A stretch of DNA of 64,000 bases from Chrysoporthe austroafricana. Taxonomy: Eukaryota; Ascomycota; Sordariomycetes; Diaporthales; Cryphonectriaceae. The position numbers and the translations under genes are program-made. Under the pieces are notes generated by a model. It was not told the origin of the DNA, searched no databases, and was given only the letters and a program-made list of their open reading frames with translations. Below are positions 30,115-40,662 of this stretch, piece by piece. The stretch spans positions 868,001-932,000 of the forward strand of contig JYIP02000006.1 in NCBI GenBank assembly GCA_001051155.2, written 5' to 3'. Numbering within the stretch: position 1 is the first letter of the stretch; each line of letters starts with the position of its first letter.

Positions 30115-32507
30115 ATGCCTAGGACAATCGACAAGATGCATTCGCAGCAGTCTCGCCCTTGGTCTTGGAACCTCGCCCTTGTCCCCATGCTGATCTGCAC
30201 GACCTGGGCTTTTGGACAAATGCAAGAAACCATAGTGCAGGCTGCCAATACCACCACTAACAAGCCCAATATTCTCTTTATCCTGACCGACGACCAGGAC
30301 GTTCATATGGACTCTCTGTCATATATGCCACTTCTTCAGCAATATCTCATCGAGCAAGGCACAACATACACGCAGCACTACTGCACTGTTTCGCTATGCT
30401 GTCCCTCTCGGGTTAGCATGTGGACTGGTTTGGCTGCACATAATACTAATGTCACGAGTTTAAGCCCACCCTACGGTAAGACGCGCAGACTCGATTGCAT
30501 TCCATGTCGAGATGGCTAACCTGCCACGTTAGGTGGCTACCCAGTCTTTATTGACAATGGCTTTAATGATGCTTGGCTGCCGGTCTGGTTGCAAGATGCT
30601 GGTTATAGCACTTATTATGTGGTATGTGACTTAATTAACCCTTCGATTATTTGCCTTTTTATTTGGGGTCTTCAGGTCTCAAGACACGGTGCCCAAGTAG
30701 GAGATCGGGTTGTGCCCTTGGACCATGGTTAGAGGCGTGATAATCTCCTTAGTGGGATGCTGACTTTCAAATAATATGATAGGGCAAGCTTATGAACTCA
30801 CAAAGTGTGAATAATTACAATGCTCCATTTGCTAAGGGCTGGACGGGTTCGGACTTCCTGCTGGACCCTTTTACTTATCAATACTACAATGCGACGTTTC
30901 AACGAAATCAAGATCTACCCGTCAACCACGCTGGCGAGTACTCTACCGACTTGGTGTCGAACAAGTCTCTGGGCTTCTTGAACGAATGGGCAGCGAATGA
31001 TGATGGCACACCATTCTTCCTGACAGCTGCGCCTACTGGCCCTCATAGCGATGTCATTATTGGTGGTTACTGGTTGAACTCTAGTACGTCTATTTTGTCA
31101 TCAGCTTGTCTAGCTTCGTGACTTGCGATAGATGTCTTCAGCACCGCCAGTGGAATGACTGCTCGAGGATTGTCCTCGTCGAGGAGCTCAGAGGTGTTGA
31201 CCAAAATCTTGACAGCCTATTTTGTGGAGGAGTCATCTACACAGTCACCTCCTGTTCCGGCAGTGAGGCATGCGAATCTGTTTCCGGATGCCATAGTCCC
31301 ACGAACCCCGAGCTTCAACCCTGATGGGGTGAGTTGGGTTTCTTGTTTACCTACGTCGCTTTGCCCATTACTAACAGAGTCTCCAAGCCCAACGGTGTGG
31401 CCTGGATAAGAAATTTGACACAGCAAAACAGCACAAATGTCGATTACAACGATAGTTGGTACAGAAACCGGCTACGTGCTTTGCAGTCCGTGGATGAGAT
31501 GGTGGAGGCTCTAATAAACAAGATAACGGATCTAGGTGTCCTGGACAATACGTACATCTTTTACTCAACAGACAATGGCTATCATATAGGCCAGCATCGA
31601 CTTCAGCCCAGTAAACAATGCCAATACAAGGAGGACGTTAACATCCCCCTCATAGTACGAGGCCCTGGTGTTGGCAAGAATATCACGACAGATCTCGTCT
31701 CCTCGCACACCGACATGGCGCCGACGTTCCTGCAGCTGGCAGGCGCCGAACTGCAAGACAAGTTTGATGGCAGCCCCATTACGATCTCCGCCGCGGACGT
31801 CGCAGCTGCCGAGCAGAACCGAACGGGCGATGAGCTCGTTAACACTGAGATGTGGGGCATCATTATTCCTGAGGGTTTCTATGACCAGTTCGAGTACACC
31901 GACCATACGTATCGAGCCATGAGAATCGTGGGTAACGGCTACCACTACTTGTACTCGGTATGGTGTACCAACGAGCATGAGCTTTATGATCTGACAGTAT
32001 GTGTCTTTGAGACATCGGCGAAACCTAGACTATGTTATTGACAAATTATCCCCGCAGAACGATCCGTACGAAACGAACAACCTTTTCTATCTGCCACAAA
32101 ACGAGACGACTGTCAGTATATGTTACAAGGGCACTAACTCCTCAACCGTCTCGACAACCTATACCTCAGACTTCACCACATTTCTCAGCGCTACTGCGGC
32201 GGCCACAGGGTTAAATAGCAGTAGCAGCACAAGCGGCTCCTCATGCGCAGTGACGCTAGACCGCCTACTTCCTCGTCTTGATGCACTCGAGCTTGTCTTG
32301 AAGACCTGCAAAGCGGACACTTGCCGCAACCCCTGGAACGTGCTGCATCCAGAAGGGAACGTCCACAGCCTGCTAGATGCCCTGAATCCCGAGTATGATG
32401 AGTTCTATGAGGTGCAGCAGAACAAGGTCCACTTTGATGCTTGTCTCGCTGGGTACCTGCTCAGCAACGAGCTGCCTGTCGATGTAATCCCTTATACGTT
32501 GGACTAG
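30115..32507 (+). CDS. Secreted sulfatase (arylsulfatase family)
   Basis: Join: 30115-30475, 30533-30621, 30783-31083, 31216-31328, 31388-31996, 32058-32507; 640 residues. The ATG at 30136 (633 residues) is an equally good start and directly begins a signal peptide (WNLALVPMLICTTWAFG). Hallmarks: metal-binding ILFILTDDQD, formylglycine motif SLCCPSR (the first Cys of C-x-P-S-R is modified), PPYGGYP, GYSTYYVGKLMN, APTGPHSD, PVPAVRHANLFPDAIVPRTP, YSTDNGYHIGQHR and HELYDL-TNDPYETNNL across the last splice. Many N-glycosylation sites are present. It would cleave sulfate esters outside the cell for sulfur scavenging. The acceptor of intron 3 is uncertain: 31216 gives family-like spacing between PHS and PVPAVRH, while 31132 has better intron signals but adds 28 residues. 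Confidence 0.88.
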
Positions 32508-32884
32508 GGATTCTAGCTAGGGGCAGGAAGGTGTGAATATATCTAAAGAGTCTATCCTTATAGACATGTGGCGGCCGGATACTAGGAACTGCTAGGTGGC
32601 AATCTTGAATAAATGCTCTTCCAATTCTCACAATGTTAATCTATGTCTAAGGTGGCATAAAGAGTCAAGGCTTCAGCCATTTCTGTTATATATACGAGTA
32701 CGTTTGTCTGATCTGCGAGTGCTCGTCGTAGAACCAGAGTCCGTTGGAACATTTACTTGGGCGTCGCGAACCGGGTGCCATAAACCTCTTTCTATTCAGA
32801 ATATGACCATGTTGTGTCCCATTTAAATCCAGCCTAGTCATTGTAGCAAGATTATATGTCCCGAGAACAAGCCCACCAGTGTTA
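32508..32884. other. Convergent 3' intergenic region
   Basis: 377 bp, AT-rich, between convergent stops of the sulfatase and the first HET gene. No gene is seen. Confidence 0.5.
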
Positions 32885-34771
32885 TCAGACCAGGATTTTC
32901 CGCTCCTTCTTGATACTCCAATCGCCTTTTTCCCATCTCTCAACGGCCTCGCCGTACATGATTCCATACACGTAGCACTGTCCAACAAGCTTATACCAGC
33001 CGTGCTTCGAGTCTCCCGTTGGCCTAAGGACAAAGGGCACATCTGCTCCAAATAAGATAGCTACAATATCGCCTGGCTTCGTCGATGCTGGACCTAGTCC
33101 GCAGAGCCCCTGGCCTGTTGTGAAAAAACAACGGTGATTGGTGATGACTCGCACAATTCGAGCATACCGAGACAATATCTCAACTAAGGGATTCCATTCT
33201 TGACGCCCCTGATGCAGATTTTCCCCGAAGTTTCTGGGACCGAAGTGACTGCAGAAGCTGATAAAGAATCGTAGATGACCTGGCCATTTGCTACCGTCCC
33301 AGTAGGCAACGAGTGCAGAACTGAACGCCGCAACGGCCTCGTCGCCGTAGGCGTTAGGTTGAGTCTTTCTGGCAGATTCGACAAATTCCCACCAGCTTTG
33401 TATCGTCTTGGCCAAATTGACGTTCCAATGATAGTCATCGCAATCTGTGTGCCTCGCTGTCTCGGCCCGAAGACTCACGGCGTCTACGATGAGCGAAGCA
33501 ACCTCAAGACGGTCCCCAACAATGCGAAAATCGGGTTTTTCCATCTTGGTGAGGCGGAGACTCGCATTCCAAGTTTCCCAAAAAGGCTCTGGCTGGTTCG
33601 AACACGATTGATGCCACTGTGGAATCCAGGAAGGGGTTGGGATAGCGCCTGGGTAAACGTCTGACTCTTCGTATTGCACTTGGACAAGAAAATTCAACGA
33701 TTGAGTGGCAAGCCGCAATGCCGTCCTATAATTCATTTCCTCAATGCTAATTGAATAGTCGGCCTCCAGAAATGGTTCGTCGTGATCTTGTTGTCCATAC
33801 GATGCCAAATTCGCCGTGGGATGGGCCAGAAAGGCATACACATAGTCCAACGGATTGCTGGCTCTGAATTTTCTAGAAGCTTCCAACACAAGAATGAATT
33901 CCACATCGCGCCCTCCATGACCCAATTTCGTCGTCATTTTTTGAAGCGTGGGAACTTGTCTCATCCAGTTCTCCTTGCTATATGAAGACCAAACGTTGAA
34001 AAGGGCATGGTTAGGTACGCCTTCAATTTGGTCCAGCAGATCCGGATCGCATAACACATTGTAGAACTGGCCGACATTACAGACGAACAGTGCAATTTGC
34101 GAGAAGGGGATTGTAAAGTCTCCCCATATTGCCTTAGCCTCGCGTGCCAGAGCTACCTCTTGCTGGACCCAAAGGCGACCGAACCAGGGCAAATCGAAGA
34201 TGGCTTTGATATACTCTTGTTCTCGCTCGCTCAAAACAATGTTTCCATTCTCATCCACGAGGGAGTGTTCGCTTGAGCCGGCATCGATTGGACTCTTGGG
34301 CTTGGGCGACTCTTTGCTGGTATGCATCGTATCAAGTTGAACTCTAAGGGAGTTGATCTCCAACAAGACGCGGAACGCCTCACCAGCAATACCATGCTCA
34401 TCTTCGCCTAAATGGATGATCACTTCCGATGCTCCTTTGTAGATGGCGCCCATTAAGTTGACTTGGTGCTGTTTCTCAAGACCATTGGACTGGTCGATGC
34501 AAATGGCATCAGCCCAAATAGTGCGACTGTGATCACAGCTTCTCAGACGTTGTAAAGCGCGGAACAGGCTGGCAGTAATTGTCTTAGGAAAGCCTGAACA
34601 AGTGATCTCTCTATAGTCAGAGAGATCGCCCCATACGTATGATAACGCTTCGTAATAGGGCGCATCGTCAATGTTGAAGACGGTGAGGTCGCATGTGAGT
34701 GGGTCTGAGGGTTGGCCGGGGCGAATGTGTAAGAGCCGAGACCATGGTCCGTTCGGCAGAGTCCAATACAT
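32885..34771 (-). CDS. HET-domain (heterokaryon incompatibility) protein 1
   Basis: Single exon, 628 residues from the ATG at 34771; the frame is open further upstream, to 34939, but without an ATG. The HET domain lies in the N-terminal third: PYYEALSYVWGDLSDYREI, RALQRLRSCDHSRTIWADAI, CIDQSNGLEKQHQV, NLMGAIYKGASEVIIHLGE, then DLPWFGRLWVQQEVALAREA. The remainder follows the usual long HET tail (YVYAFLAHPTANLASYG, RFFISFCSHFG, and a C-terminal GDIVAILFGADVPFVLRPTG plus YVYGIMYGEAVERWEKGDW). HET proteins trigger programmed cell death after fusion of unlike hyphae, and the domain is TIR-like. It lies in a region with a second HET gene and a Helo-like fusion. An intron upstream joining to a small first exon cannot be ruled out. 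Confidence 0.9.
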   Translation of the reverse strand: MYWTLPNGPWSRLLHIRPGQPSDPLTCDLTVFNIDDAPYYEALSYVWGDLSDYREITCSGFPKTITASLFRALQRLRSCDHSRTIWADAICIDQSNGLEKQHQVNLMGAIYKGASEVIIHLGEDEHGIAGEAFRVLLEINSLRVQLDTMHTSKESPKPKSPIDAGSSEHSLVDENGNIVLSEREQEYIKAIFDLPWFGRLWVQQEVALAREAKAIWGDFTIPFSQIALFVCNVGQFYNVLCDPDLLDQIEGVPNHALFNVWSSYSKENWMRQVPTLQKMTTKLGHGGRDVEFILVLEASRKFRASNPLDYVYAFLAHPTANLASYGQQDHDEPFLEADYSISIEEMNYRTALRLATQSLNFLVQVQYEESDVYPGAIPTPSWIPQWHQSCSNQPEPFWETWNASLRLTKMEKPDFRIVGDRLEVASLIVDAVSLRAETARHTDCDDYHWNVNLAKTIQSWWEFVESARKTQPNAYGDEAVAAFSSALVAYWDGSKWPGHLRFFISFCSHFGPRNFGENLHQGRQEWNPLVEILSRYARIVRVITNHRCFFTTGQGLCGLGPASTKPGDIVAILFGADVPFVLRPTGDSKHGWYKLVGQCYVYGIMYGEAVERWEKGDWSIKKERKILV

Positions 34772-37700
34772 GAAAGAAGATCGCTTGGTGGAATGGTCTA
34801 TATTAATATTATGAAGTTCATCAAAAGAGAAAAGAACGGTACGGCGGATCGATAAGTGGCTCACGACGACTGGCGGATGGGTAACTTCTCTCCCTGCTCT
34901 GGCGCAAAGCCACTGATTTAGGGAGATTTGGAGGTCCAAAGTTAAGAAATTAGGATCCTTGGGAGTGTGGAAAATAAGAAAGTCGCTGAGTCACCTGTAC
35001 TTTCAACGCTTACCAGACAACACCCAAGCGTACAAGGAAATGATCAATAGCTGTTGCTTCGCGATTTATGATGTAGTAATGGTCCCATGGAGCACTCATT
35101 CTGCGACGCACCAACACAAGGACCACTCAGCGTAGAGTATTTTCAAACGTCCGAGAAAGAGGTTGCCTTTAGCGACTGTAATGAGAGCCATGACTTGTCG
35201 GCACAATGAATGCATGTAACCATTTCATGTACTAATTGGGGAAGGTTGAGGGTATTTAGTAATCTTTTGTGTAAGGACGGCCAGCTGTCCCTCCTTGAGT
35301 GGTGGAAGTAGCCATTAGACATCTGATTTCGGTCACCATTGCAGTCAATATGGTATCACTCAATCCCTGCTACCGGTCAGTGGTACGCACTTTGATATCG
35401 TGGGGGCTGAGACTGTCCTTGTTCCTCGAAGAGAACTCGCTGACAGGGCAAAGCTAGATAGTGAAGGGAACACCACTGTGGGATTGTGGCGACAGGATGA
35501 AAGGATATATGATATATATAAGAGCCATACAGAAGTATTGAGAGCGCCAAATCACGAGGAGAGCAGAAGAGTGGGAAGGGGAGGATGTATGAGGGAGGGT
35601 CGGAGCGATAGCCACGACAGAGTCTTTGCCCACGCCGACTGGAAGATTGTCGGATAATCTCGGGTGTTGTTAGACCAAAAATGGCAACCGAGATGTGAGA
35701 ATGAGTGCGACACACCACATTTATGACCTTGAGGGTGGTTGTAAATGTGTTATCTCTTGACCAGTGCATAAAATTGCATAATACACGCCACCGTGCCCTG
35801 TGTCCATAATCTAAGTACACTCCATTGGCTTATGCTCTTGAGGACGGCATGTTTAGATAGTAATGCCGCATGCTGTGTATGGCTCGTCATTTGTACGAAG
35901 TCTCAAGGACTAGCCAGTGCTATTGCGGCCATGAGCATGTGTAAGATGAGGATTCAGTCCGGCTTAACTTGTAGGTACTTTTGGCTTTCCTAATTGCCTT
36001 CGACCTGCAGCTTGCTCCAGACATTTTCAGTCGTACAATTTTTCGCTCATTCCACTTCAAGCTCGATTTCGTCTTTGTATGTCATCGAATTTTGAAAGGA
36101 TTCATTGGATGAGGGGGACTTGAAGAAAGGAAAATGTTTGGTGGTGGCTCTCAGGTAGTGTGAACTGTGCAAATTGGTCGCTTTGGTGTTGTATATTGTT
36201 CTTTCTCAGCCCCATCATACCTGTCCTGGGAGAGACACATCTCTCCATACCCGAGAGTAGCTTTATATCGGCCGCAGTGACAAGTGGTCGGACGTGGTTC
36301 AAGATCACACGTTAGGCTCCGATGACCGACTCAGCCATCGAGCTGGAAATGCCGATCAGCCTCGCATATCTAGCAGCTAGCCCTAAAGGCATAGTACTCG
36401 CCTTTTAATTGATGTTGTAACAAAATTGATTGAAAACTTGCGTGCATGGCTTAATCGAGAACTTTTTGTATTCAGCCGTAAATATGCTATTCAGAATGAG
36501 ACTGTTGAGATGGACTTTCTGGGTTGTCTGCATGTGAATTATCTAGAAAAGAGCACTGAGAAAGTGATATCAACCATTTTAGTTGTATATTGCCCTCGAG
36601 GGTGATGAGATGTTGACTGGGTACTTGCGTTCGTCTCATAGATTCATTGCTACTTGTCTGGAATATCATCTTAGGTCAGCTGGATCCCAAAAATACCTGA
36701 TAGCTAACGTGACATAGTCTTTCGAAACTATTACCCAGGAAATTTCAGTCTCTCACTTGAGTATTTTTGGTTATAGCTGAGAAACTCGGGCACAATATAC
36801 AATATTGCACAGCACAGGGTTGAGTAAATCCGAGGTATCATAGGTCCCCTGGCGGACACAATGTTTGACACAGCTTCGTTTTTTCTGAAGGTATATTGCA
36901 TTGACAATCTTCACACCACTACTTTTGCTAATTGATATTCATAGTATCGTAGGGCTGGTGGGCCTGGTTGTACCTATATCACTGCATGAATGGACAGGTA
37001 CTTGGTCACCATCTTGAGGAATGCACAGTCGCCAAAAGTCTTCCTGTTGCATACCATACGCTTACGCGAGAATCAATAATTGTCTTTGCCTAGCACCATC
37101 GCCTTTCCAGGGTCCAATCTCCTCCTGTATGATGGAATGTTTCCGAAGTGGATATCGTGACTGTCACCCCGTCGAAATCAATTCTAACGGACGCCATGTC
37201 GTACCTGAGTTAAAGGATAATTTGTCTTTGCACCCCCTAGGCGATACCGAATCCATCTCGATGTAAAGATATAATAAGGCAATAGGACAAGTCTAGAAGT
37301 TACTGACAAGAGCTCTGGCATACGTTTCTCTGCAATTTCATCCAACATTACGAACCTGGCTCAGTCGTTCCTTGTTAAGCCTATGGAATTTGGAGAGGGT
37401 CTTCATTCTATACATCTCATCTTGTTTCGAAATTATTGATGAGAATTATCGAAATACAAAGCTGGAGAACAATGGAAGGATTGTTTAGAATTGCCGTAGC
37501 ATTGGCCCGTCATCTGTTGATGTTGGCAGCGCCTCATTTCTGAATTCGTTTGCACACTGTGATCAAAATGAAGGCCCTTGTTCAAAGTAAAACAGTATTT
37601 CGAGTTCAGAAAGAGACAGTACTTAGAACGTGCTACCTGCCACAACCTTTCTGCCCGTATACCTACGTGCTCAGCGCAAGACGCACGGCTCACCGAACTT

Positions 37701-39456
37701 GGATCTGTGCGGACTAGATCTCAACAGCCATGACTTCCTCGTGTCCTCGATAGGGGGCTGTCAAACGCTACATGGTAGGCTCGACCGCTTATGCACCCCA
37801 AAGGTGTGAAACCGACTGAAGTTACTGAACACAGGATTGTCCCTCCCGCTCGCTCGTTGGGTGGCGATATCGTACCTCAGGAGTAGCGACTGGATCGTCA
37901 TGATAAGGGCTTGCTGTCCGCTTATTTGCAGCCATCTCGTCACTCTTCTCATGGCGATCGGGATCTAGTCAGAACTCCCCGTCTTCGAAGTAGTTGACCG
38001 ATGATCATGTGGGCGCCACCATGCAGGTCAACTTTCGTAGTGTCTCAAGATCCATGGAACCATCTCAAGCGCTTGCAACGATAAAGCAAGCTTGGTTACA
38101 GTGCACCTGCAGAGGACCTGCAGCTTGTGGGGAGTAGGCGAGAAGTACGTACGCTCCAAGTCTCAAATCCCTTCTGGTGGATGCTAGACGAGATCAAAAC
38201 CCGTTCGGTCCACTGGGAGGGGCGACATGTACTATGCAAGCCTCGCTTGCGACCCCCACGCAAAGAAGTACCGCAGTCTGGACCTGCGGAAACGACACGC
38301 GGGTTGTCTGGAACTTTTAGTAGAACCCTCCGAGATATCGATCCCACACACGTCTTGACCTTCCCCTTCTGCCGAACCGGTTTGCCAGTGTCAATTCGGC
38401 TTTTCATCTTCAATAAAATTGTTGGTCGCTGAATTTGCGAGACCCATCGCAACTCTGATTGACCATCATTTTCAAAGCGCGATTTATATGAGGGTAAACA
38501 TTTTTCACTCGTCCTTGCTTTTGTAAAATCTCCGGGAAGAAGATGTAATTAGCTGCTCCGGGCTTAGGTTCATCAAGGGCGCCACCACCAAAGCTTCAAG
38601 ATGCACCCCAAACTGCCGGGGCCGGTGGAAAGCCGTTACTAATGATTAACGAGCCCAAAGGCCCCCTCGCCTTTAAGTCTGGTTCCGCTTCTCAACACCA
38701 ACCGAGAGACATATCACCTTGACTGCATGCAGGAGCGTAAAACTGGGTAGCCATGTGCACGGAAAATTAACGGCGATCCTATACGTCAATGACAAACTGC
38801 GATGGTACATTGTACCGCACAACATACCGGGTCCTAAAAAAAAAAAATTAAAAAAATTGAAGAGTGCCGGCACACAACTTACCAGCAGAGAGGTGTCGCG
38901 TTGGTCTGCTGCCGAGCGTACCGACACCGGGAATTATCACATGCTATAACACAGGAAGTACTAGCCAGTCCGAGCTCTATCACAATTTCCTTTCAGCCAC
39001 CCGGATATGCGGCCGGTTTCGGGACAAGCTTAGTCTTCACTTACACATTTTCTTCTACCTACTTTGCTTGTCATACTTTCTCCACAAGACTACCGAAGTA
39101 GAGAGGTTGACGAACCTCAGCAGTGGGCCCCTGTGCCTTGCAGATACTCTTGTCCAATCACTGCTCGGCCCATACCACCATCTCCCATTACTATTCCCCT
39201 TCCAAGCCTTCGTACATGACTAACCATTGCTGAAGCAAACCGGATATGGGCGCTGCGTGGTCGCGTCCGTCAGGAAAGCGGGGAGGGCGGCCCTACTTTA
39301 TCATTACTATGGTACATAAAAAGCAATTGAGGGTCCATCCTCCCGGCGCCCGCGGCCCCCCTCTCAAGTGGCAAGCTGGACAGTCCTAAGAGTCCCTCCC
39401 TCGGTCAGCATGTTGGTTCTGTGCTAGTCGAATTTGTCGAGACGATCCTCGAAGTG
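34772..39456. other. 4.7-kb gene-poor AT-rich tract
   Basis: It is AT-rich, with stops in all frames and only scattered short frames. TA-rich words (ATATATATAAGAGC near 35511-35524) and an A8/A6 run (38838-38856) are present. No domain, tRNA or intact transposase is recognised. The first about 200 bp is probably the HET gene promoter. Could be mutated (RIP-type) repeat DNA. Confidence 0.45.
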
Positions 39457-39490
39457 GTGCTTGACCCGTGCTGCACGTCAAGCACGGGTT
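39457..39490. repeat. Nested inverted repeats
   Basis: Two overlapping perfect 9-bp inverted repeats share the same DNA: GTGCTTGAC/GTCAAGCAC (outer left with inner right) and ACCCGTGCT/AGCACGGGT (inner left with outer right). They could form alternative hairpins or be palindromic protein-binding sites. No gene immediately downstream is confirmed. Confidence 0.6.
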
Positions 39491-39739
39491 GTCACGTTAT
39501 AAAAGCTCGGTCCGTCTTCCGCGGACACTGGATTTCTCGACCCACTGCCTCGACTGTGGTAGAACGCCCGGTCTTTTGAGAATTATGGAGCAAGCGGCAT
39601 AACCACCACTCAGAACTGAGTATCCAGCAGCGCGTGTGTGTATATATGGCATTGGTATTCGCATAAATTCCGCTGTCTTACTATGCATTCTAGTCTGCGC
39701 TTACTAGTACTGTCTGTTTCAGAATTAGAGGGACAACCG

Positions 39740-40145
39740 CAGCCTCAATGTCGCACGTTCTTCAAATTTCCCCGAGTTGGCGCCATTAGCGTCAGGGGAG
39801 GGAATTCCGATAATAACCAGGCGTTCGGACAATGTTCTCGGAGCCGGCACACAAATCCAGGTTTCTCAAGCTGCAGCAGCCACGCTAGCATCGGTCAATC
39901 AACCGATCTAGTTCGGTTTCAGTGCCGGCCTTGCAACCTCGTAGGGAATATCGACGGGGCCCTTGGCGACAGGAAGTCTAGTCGTCTCGTTTCTGTCCTC
40001 GCGGGTCCACCATTATCGGACAAAAGGCGAGCGATGTCTACAATGGAATTCGGCAAGTGGATCGACATGCAGCGTCTACTGCAAGGACGAGGACGCGTGC
40101 CCTATTCAGGGTCTTCTACCGACGCAAGATGGCTGGAAGAATTAA
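39740..40145 (+). pseudogene. Possible decayed gene with two CAG-to-TAG-like stops
   Basis: One plus-strand frame reads as plausible protein across the span (pieces such as GIPIITRRSDN, VLGAGTQIQVSQAAAATLAS, FGFSAGLATS, GPLATGSLVVSFLSSRV and a Cys-rich end STCSVYCKDEDACP). It is broken by TAG at 39909-39911 and 39942-39944. Both could come from CAG by C-to-T change in a CpA context, the kind left by repeat-induced point mutation. No start codon is identified upstream. It may also be chance, or a gene whose splicing I cannot see. Confidence 0.3.
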
Positions 40146-40662
40146 CATCGCCCTCCGCTGTCACCTTCCCATAGCGGGGTTGGCCCCAGGCAAGTTCCGT
40201 GGAGGCACATACTCTGTGTGCTATAGCGAACGATATCACTCCAGTGCCCGCCTTTGGCCCACCCCGTGCTTGAGTTACGAAGAAGCATAGCGTCCATGCA
40301 GCTCTGATGCACCTTTGATACGGAGTCGCCCCAGAAAGTTGTTGCGCTTGGAGAAATCATCTCCTCGTTTCAGTCTACAGGTTCTCTATTGGACCGCTGC
40401 GGTATGACAAGGAATCAAGTAGAAGAAGGTGATGGGGGTAATCCTGGGCAACCGAAGTTGGTCCTCGTCTGGATTTCAGATCGATGGGAAGACAGGGGCC
40501 GACCAAGGCGACAGAAAGCTTGACGGCCATTAAAGACTACCCGGTCCCTGCGTGGCGGCATGCTCATGTGAGCCTCGGTCAGTCTTGTCTGTATCTACTT
40601 TCCATGTTCCCTCTTGAACGTCGTTGAGTTGCGCGCGAGAGCTTAGGCTTGGTGCATTCGCG
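40146..40662. other. Intergenic region upstream of 7-TM gene
   Basis: 517 bp with no supported gene; probably the promoter of the seven-helix protein. Confidence 0.4.

Noticed and set aside
34772..34939. N-terminal extension of HET protein 1 to 34939
   Set aside because: It starts at TTG and adds 56 residues with no conserved motif; the first ATG is 34771. A missed first exon remains possible.
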